A stretch of DNA of 48,492 nucleotides from an uncultured Lachnospiraceae bacterium (GTDB lineage Bacteria; Bacillota; Clostridia; Lachnospirales; Lachnospiraceae). The stretch lies in NCBI GenBank assembly GCA_946403075.1, contig CAMIYN010000008.1, forward strand, positions 1 to 48,492, given 5' to 3'. The notes beneath the pieces were generated by a model. The model searched no databases. It worked only from the letters and a program-made list of their open reading frames with translations, and was not told where the DNA came from. Made by a program: the position numbers and the translations under genes. This document shows positions 44,649 through 48,492 of this stretch, in pieces. Every line of letters starts with the position of its first letter. Position 1 is the stretch's first letter.

Positions 44649-45564
44649 TCAATTAATGTTTAAATCTGGATTTGTGAGTATTATTGGGGAACCAAATGTA
44701 GGTAAGTCTACATTGTTAAATTCAATTATAGGTGAAACAGTTTCCATAACTTCTAAAAAGCCTCAGACAACGAGAAGAAATTTAAAAGGGATTTATAATG
44801 ATAGTGATTCTCAAATAATTTTTGTTGACACACCAGGTATTCATAAAGTTAAAAATAAACTTGATGAATATATGGATTTATCGATTAAAAAATCTTTGAA
44901 TGATATAGATTTGATTTTATATTTAATTGATATAAATAGTATAGACATAGAAAATATTGAAAAAAAAATTAAAAAAATATCTCATCTAAAACAAGTTAAA
45001 ATTTTGGCTATAAATAAAATTGATGTTTATAATTATGATTTTTTGAAAATTGATGAAAAAATTAATGATATTATAAAAATAGATTTTTTAAAAACTGTTT
45101 TTAATGATATTGTATATGTATCATCACTCAAAAAAAAGAATATTGATATTTTGGTTAATACAATCAAAAAATATATTCCATATGGACCTATGTATTATGA
45201 TGTAAATGATTTTACAGATGAAACAGAAAAAAACATTGTGGCTGAATACATTAGGCAACAGTGCCTTTATAAATTAAGTGATGAAATCCCTCATGGTATA
45301 ATTGTTGTAATTGATAAATTTATAGAAAAAAAAGATATTTGCCATATATTTGCGAAATTAGTTTGTGAAAAGGATGCACATAAAGGGATTATAATAGGAA
45401 AAGATGGGAAAATGTTAAAAAATATTGGCACGGCATCAAGAATAATGATAGAAAAGTTTTTAAATAAAAAAGTAAATTTACAAATTTTTGTCTCTGTCAA
45501 AAAAAATTGGAGGGATGAAGAAACAAATTTGATAAATTTTGGATTTAACAAAAAAAGAATTTAA
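44641..45564 (+). CDS. era: GTPase Era
   Basis: Era binds the 3' end of 16S rRNA and helps 30S assembly. Motifs are G1 GEPNVGKST (16-24), G2-switch KPQTTRRN, G3 DTPGIHK and G4 NKID. A C-terminal KH domain follows (HKGIIIGKDGKMLKNIGTAS). The length of 307 residues is normal. It starts inside the M16C gene and is followed by recO, a common era-recO pair in Firmicutes. Confidence 0.97.
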   Translation: MNNQLMFKSGFVSIIGEPNVGKSTLLNSIIGETVSITSKKPQTTRRNLKGIYNDSDSQIIFVDTPGIHKVKNKLDEYMDLSIKKSLNDIDLILYLIDINSIDIENIEKKIKKISHLKQVKILAINKIDVYNYDFLKIDEKINDIIKIDFLKTVFNDIVYVSSLKKKNIDILVNTIKKYIPYGPMYYDVNDFTDETEKNIVAEYIRQQCLYKLSDEIPHGIIVVIDKFIEKKDICHIFAKLVCEKDAHKGIIIGKDGKMLKNIGTASRIMIEKFLNKKVNLQIFVSVKKNWRDEETNLINFGFNKKRI

Positions 45565-45565
45565 T

Positions 45566-46216
45566 ATGGATACAAAAAATAAAACTATAATTGTAAATGG
45601 TATTATAATCAAAGTAGAATTAATAAAAGAATTTGATAAAAAACTAACATTAGTGACTTCTGAGCTTGGTAAAATTAATGTCATATCTTTTGGTTCAAAT
45701 AGGCAAAATTCTAAAAACATTTCTAAAACAAATATTTTTGTAGTGGGAGAATTTGAGTTAAAAATTATCAAGGGAATTTATAATTTAAATAGTGTAAAAG
45801 TAAAAAAATATTTTACAGATTTATCAAAAAATGTAGATAATTTTATTTATGGAAATTATTTTTTGGAGTTATTAAATTATTTTTCTTTTGAAAATAATCC
45901 AGACTTTAAAATTTTAGATTTAATGATAAATTCTCTTGATAGTCTTATTAAAGATAAAATGAATAAAACATTGATAAGAAGAGTTTTTGAGTTAAGATTA
46001 CTTGCGATTCAAGGTATTGCAAAAACCGCTGATTTATTACCACAAACTACTACAGAAACTGTAAAATATGCGTGGAATTATGTGTTAAATAGCGATATAA
46101 ATAAACTATTTAATTTTAATTTAGATGATATATATTTAAAAGAATTTGAATTTTTGGTAAAAAAAGAATTAGATATTAATGTAGATTATAAATTCAACTC
46201 TCTTGATTTAATTTGA
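45566..46216 (+). CDS. recO: DNA repair protein RecO (short form, no zinc cysteines)
   Basis: RecO loads RecA with RecF/RecR. The N-terminal OB-fold shows KTIIVNGIIIKVELIKEFDKKL and KINVISFGSNRQNSKN. A helical C-terminal domain contains LFELRLLAIQG-like text (RVFELRLLAIQGIA). It is short (216 residues against about 250) and contains no cysteine, so the zinc site of many RecO proteins is absent. ATG 45566 follows the era stop by one base. A TTG at 45539 inside era is possible but less likely. Confidence 0.88.
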   Translation: MDTKNKTIIVNGIIIKVELIKEFDKKLTLVTSELGKINVISFGSNRQNSKNISKTNIFVVGEFELKIIKGIYNLNSVKVKKYFTDLSKNVDNFIYGNYFLELLNYFSFENNPDFKILDLMINSLDSLIKDKMNKTLIRRVFELRLLAIQGIAKTADLLPQTTTETVKYAWNYVLNSDINKLFNFNLDDIYLKEFEFLVKKELDINVDYKFNSLDLI

Positions 46217-46249
46217 TATTTAATATAAAATAATGAAATATATAAAAAC

Positions 46250-46278
46250 TTTACAATATATCTAGAGTTTTTTAAAAT
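46250..46278 (+). promoter_or_regulatory. Promoter for thiT
   Basis: TTTACA (46250-46255) and TAAAAT (46273-46278) are spaced 17 bases apart, ahead of GGGAGC and ATG 46298. The leader is only about 13 bases long, so no TPP riboswitch can be present in it. Confidence 0.6.
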
Positions 46279-46297
46279 TATAAACATTGGGAGCATT

Positions 46298-46849
46298 ATG
46301 AGTAATATAAAAAAAATTTCAATTTGTGCTATTTTGGTAGCAGTATCATTTGCATTAAGTAGGATAAAGATGCTTGAATTCTTGTTCCCATTTGGTGGCT
46401 CCATCACACCTTTTTCAATGTTGTTTTTATCTCTTCCTGCATACTTTTGTGGGGTAAGATATGGTATTTTATCTTGTCTCGTTTTTTCAATATTACGGTT
46501 AATATTTGGTTCTAATATATATTATCCAATGCAAGCTTTTATTGATTATGTATTAGCATATTTTTTCTTTTTTTTAACAGGATTAAATTTTTTCAAAACA
46601 AGACCAAATGGTTTTTTAATTTCTTTTATTATTGCAGTGCTTTTTAGATTATTGTTTTCTGCAATTTCTGGACTCATATTTTTTATGGAATATACACCTG
46701 ATGGTTTTAATAAAATTTTATATCCTTTTATATATAATGCGATGTATATAATACCAGAACTTGTTATTTCAATAGTTTTAATTAAAACTAGTTTTTTTAA
46801 AAAATATATTTTGGAATTTGAAATTTTTAATTATTTAAGTAAGCATTGA
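46298..46849 (+). CDS. thiT: ThiT-like energy-coupling-factor thiamine transporter S component
   Basis: A 183-residue protein with about six membrane segments. Typical ThiT text is FPFGGSITPFSMLFLSLPAY, GVRYGILSCLVFSILRLIFG, YYPMQAFIDYVLAYFFFFLTG and a late amphipathic helix. ThiT binds thiamine and uses the general EcfA/EcfA'/EcfT module, which is not in the window. The Tyr/Trp thiamine-stacking residues of the well-studied ThiT are not clearly placed, so another vitamin of the same S-family is possible. It overlaps the next gene by one base (TGATG). Confidence 0.82.
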   Translation: MSNIKKISICAILVAVSFALSRIKMLEFLFPFGGSITPFSMLFLSLPAYFCGVRYGILSCLVFSILRLIFGSNIYYPMQAFIDYVLAYFFFFLTGLNFFKTRPNGFLISFIIAVLFRLLFSAISGLIFFMEYTPDGFNKILYPFIYNAMYIIPELVISIVLIKTSFFKKYILEFEIFNYLSKH

Positions 46850-47826
46850 TGAAGAAAAACCTTTTTAATAAAATTTTATTCATTCTAATTGCATTACTAA
46901 TTATTTGTAATGTGTATTTTTTAATAATGGTAGATAAAATTGCAACTAAGAATAATGAAATACCAATTGTTGATAAACAGAAGTTTGAAGTCATAGATTA
47001 TAATTTATTTGATGGTGAAGAATTGATTTTTCCAACTCATCAAGATGTAGGGCAGATGATGAGTTGTATATTAAAAACAAAAAACAATAAAATCATAGTT
47101 TTTGATGGTGGTAGAAAAAAAGATGCAAAATTTTTAGTTGATATCATAAATGGCTATGGAATATATGAAGTTGATTCTTGGTTTATTTCGCACATTCATG
47201 ATGACCATATAGGAGCAATTTGTGAAGTTATGAATAGTTTTAGAGATAATCTACATATTAGAAATATATATTTTAATTTTGCAAAGATTGAATGGTACTA
47301 TGAAAAAATGGGTGAGGATGCAGGATATGTAGATTTAATTTTATATTGGTTTAATGAGTATTCAAATTATTGTGGAAGCAATAATAAAGAAGTTAATTTT
47401 CATAACAATATTAAGGGAAATGATTATTTTATAATTGATGATGTGAGAGTTAGTGTGATAAATGATATTTATTTATTAGATAGCGACCCAATTAATAATA
47501 CATCTATTGTTTATAGGGCAGATGTATCTAATAAAAGAATAATGGTGCTTGGAGACATTGGCTGGTATGGAGGAGATGCTATTTTAAAAGATACAAGTAA
47601 AGAAGATTTAAGAAGTGATATAGTAGTTTTATCACATCACGGTCAAAATGGTTGTGGATATGAATTATATGAAGCAATATCTCCCCAAATTGCACTTTGG
47701 CCTACTACAAAATATATATATGAAAATGTTGATAATATTTATAAAACTAATGAAACAATAGAATGGATGAAAAAATTAAATGTTATTAATGTTTTAGGTT
47801 TTGAGTCAAATTATATAATAAAATAA
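46849..47826 (+). CDS. Membrane-anchored metallo-beta-lactamase-fold protein (ComEC-tail-like), 325 aa
   Basis: An N-terminal signal anchor (about 8-28) precedes a metallo-beta-lactamase fold. The metal motif HIHDDH is at 115-120 (His115, His117, Asp119, His120). Further landmarks are VFDGGRK (85-91), MVLGDIGWYGGD and VLSHHGQNG. This order resembles the C-terminal nuclease-like domain of the DNA-uptake protein ComEC. The protein is outside the membrane if the anchor is a normal signal anchor. Substrate is not known: nuclease or hydrolase are both possible. It is translationally coupled to thiT by the TGATG overlap. Confidence 0.82.
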   Translation: MKKNLFNKILFILIALLIICNVYFLIMVDKIATKNNEIPIVDKQKFEVIDYNLFDGEELIFPTHQDVGQMMSCILKTKNNKIIVFDGGRKKDAKFLVDIINGYGIYEVDSWFISHIHDDHIGAICEVMNSFRDNLHIRNIYFNFAKIEWYYEKMGEDAGYVDLILYWFNEYSNYCGSNNKEVNFHNNIKGNDYFIIDDVRVSVINDIYLLDSDPINNTSIVYRADVSNKRIMVLGDIGWYGGDAILKDTSKEDLRSDIVVLSHHGQNGCGYELYEAISPQIALWPTTKYIYENVDNIYKTNETIEWMKKLNVINVLGFESNYIIK

Positions 47827-48101
47827 GAAAATATCTAAAAAATTATATTTTATCTAAAGTCTACTATGAAACTTTCATTATTTAGTCATTTTTAAAATAG
47901 AATTTTTAAAATTGTTTATTATTTGAGATTACCATAATTTATAATATATGTTTTAAAAATTTAATTTAATATTTAACTTAAAAAAATTGATAAAAATTAT
48001 ATATAAAACATAGTTATTAATAGTTTAAAAAAGATTTCAATTATAAGTGTAAGAACTAATAAGATATTCATATATTTATAAATTTTGATATGGTTATTTA
48101 T
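47827..48101. other. AT-rich intergenic spacer
   Basis: These 275 bases hold no frame with a ribosome site and no tRNA-like structure. The composition is extremely A/T-rich. I see no defined promoter, although a short transcript ending at the terminator at 48102 cannot be excluded. Confidence 0.6.
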
Positions 48102-48133
48102 AAACTAAAACTTAATAAGGTTTTAGTTTTTTT
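48102..48133 (+). terminator. Intrinsic terminator
   Basis: A perfect 10-bp stem, AAACTAAAAC with GTTTTAGTTT, has loop TTAATAAG and a T-run (TTTTTTTG). It is 276 bases after the metallo-beta-lactamase-fold gene, which is far for that gene's own terminator. Confidence 0.88.
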
Positions 48134-48194
48134 GTTTTCAAAATTTCTTTATGGGTATGGGTGAGTTATCTACAGATAGGTCGACCTATGACTA

Positions 48195-48445
48195 ACATTA
48201 CAATCTTGGAAAAGGGCTCGCGGTGCATCGCCCCTACATTTTTCAGGTTCACCCATACGACTACCACTACTGTCTTGCATACGGGCTCGCAATGCTTCGC
48301 CCTTACTACTAACTCTACTGTCTTGCTACGGGCTCGCACTGCTTCGCCCCTACAACTAACACTATTGTCTTGCTACGGGCTCGCTTAGGGCTCCCAGTGG
48401 TTCGCCCCTACGGCCCCTACTTTTTTCAGGTTCGCCCTTACAAAT
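48195..48445. repeat. GC-rich tandem repeat array with GGGCTCGC...TTCGCCC units
   Basis: Four copies of GGGCTCGC start at 48214, 48283, 48330 and 48377. They are spaced 69, 47 and 47 bases apart. Each is followed by a (C/T)TTCGCCC-type sequence and CTAC, and preceded by a TGTCTTGC(T)ACG-like segment. The last two full units are nearly identical, with a partial duplicate after the fourth and two TTCAGGTTC(A/G)CCC segments at the edges. GC content is far higher than that of neighbouring DNA. Apparent frames across it are artefacts of the repeat. Confidence 0.85.
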
Positions 48446-48492
48446 ACACCCGGTATAAAGTCAATATTTCATAGAACTATTAAAGGGGGATT
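48446..48492 (+). promoter_or_regulatory. Possible start region of a downstream gene (cut by the window edge)
   Basis: After the repeat the composition returns to AT-rich, with TATAAA near 48454 and AAAGGGGGA at 48483-48490, which would be a strong Shine-Dalgarno. No start codon is inside the window. Confidence 0.35.

Noticed and set aside
46217..46297. TPP riboswitch before thiT
   Set aside because: Only 81 bases lie between recO and thiT, the predicted leader is about 13 bases, and no CTGAGA element is present.
48161..48388. 75-residue plus-strand frame
   Set aside because: It lies across the GC-rich tandem repeats, has no ribosome site and low-complexity Thr/Leu/Ser composition.
1..48492. 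tRNA or rRNA genes
   Set aside because: No GC-rich cloverleaf with a GTTCGA-like T-loop and no rRNA-like conserved stretches were noticed on either strand.

Overview
This window looks like chromosomal DNA of a low-GC (roughly 28% by eye), strictly anaerobic, Gram-positive bacterium, most likely of the Clostridia. The main signs are a catalytic [FeFe] hydrogenase with its HydF maturase, a RicT/YaaT (PSP1) protein, a ClpC-RadA pair, a cytidylate kinase-IspH-S1 block, an MltG/TrmR/TrhP-like operon as in Bacillus, and surface proteins with bacterial SH3, cadherin-like, FN3 and choline-binding-type repeats. Genus and species cannot be named from the sequence alone. No rRNA, tRNA or CRISPR array was seen.

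Layout. 1-3.7 kb: a promoter, a 44-residue membrane peptide, a secreted subtilase, an FN3/cell-wall-binding surface protein carrying eight 33-bp repeats, and an anchored protein of unknown function. 3.7-8.5 kb: a tight housekeeping run (queA, rluF-like, ligA, lgt) with ATGA overlaps at two junctions. 8.5-13.2 kb: hydrogen metabolism, with a NuoF-tail/GltD-like flavoprotein overlapping hydA, then hydF. 13.3-16.7 kb: ricT, a HigBA-type toxin-antitoxin pair, and a PdaA-like deacetylase divergent from truA over an unusually symmetrical promoter. 16.8-26.3 kb: envelope genes (SH3/glucosaminidase, cohesin-like/cadherin-like anchored protein, disordered anchored protein, ExbB/MotA-like channel, DUF2149 protein) around clpC-radA. 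26.3-31.4 kb: a biotin-domain-less OadA/PycB protein, then 5'-nucleotidase and glmS on the minus strand. 31.7-40.6 kb: relA, cmk, ispH, S1 protein, maf, an mltG-like gene, trmR, a U32 protein and a YdcF-like protein. 40.6-41.7 kb: a small island with an orphan toxin-like domain. 41.7-47.8 kb: M16C peptidase, era, recO, thiT and a metallo-beta-lactamase-fold protein. 47.8-48.5 kb: AT-rich spacer, a terminator and a GC-rich tandem repeat.

How the genes work together. The best candidate for an under-described system is the envelope cluster at 16.7-26.3 kb. An ExbB-like channel protein and a DUF2149 protein with an ExbD/MotB-like Asp-plus-helix are translationally coupled, next to a long disordered anchored protein and two wall-facing proteins. 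This suggests a proton- or sodium-driven machine acting on the wall of a Gram-positive cell. A second point of interest is the flavoprotein-hydrogenase pair, which probably joins NAD(P)H to H2 turnover. Several first-in-operon genes (truA, relA, possibly higB) have a -10 box 6-8 bases before the start codon and no Shine-Dalgarno, so they may be read from leaderless mRNAs.
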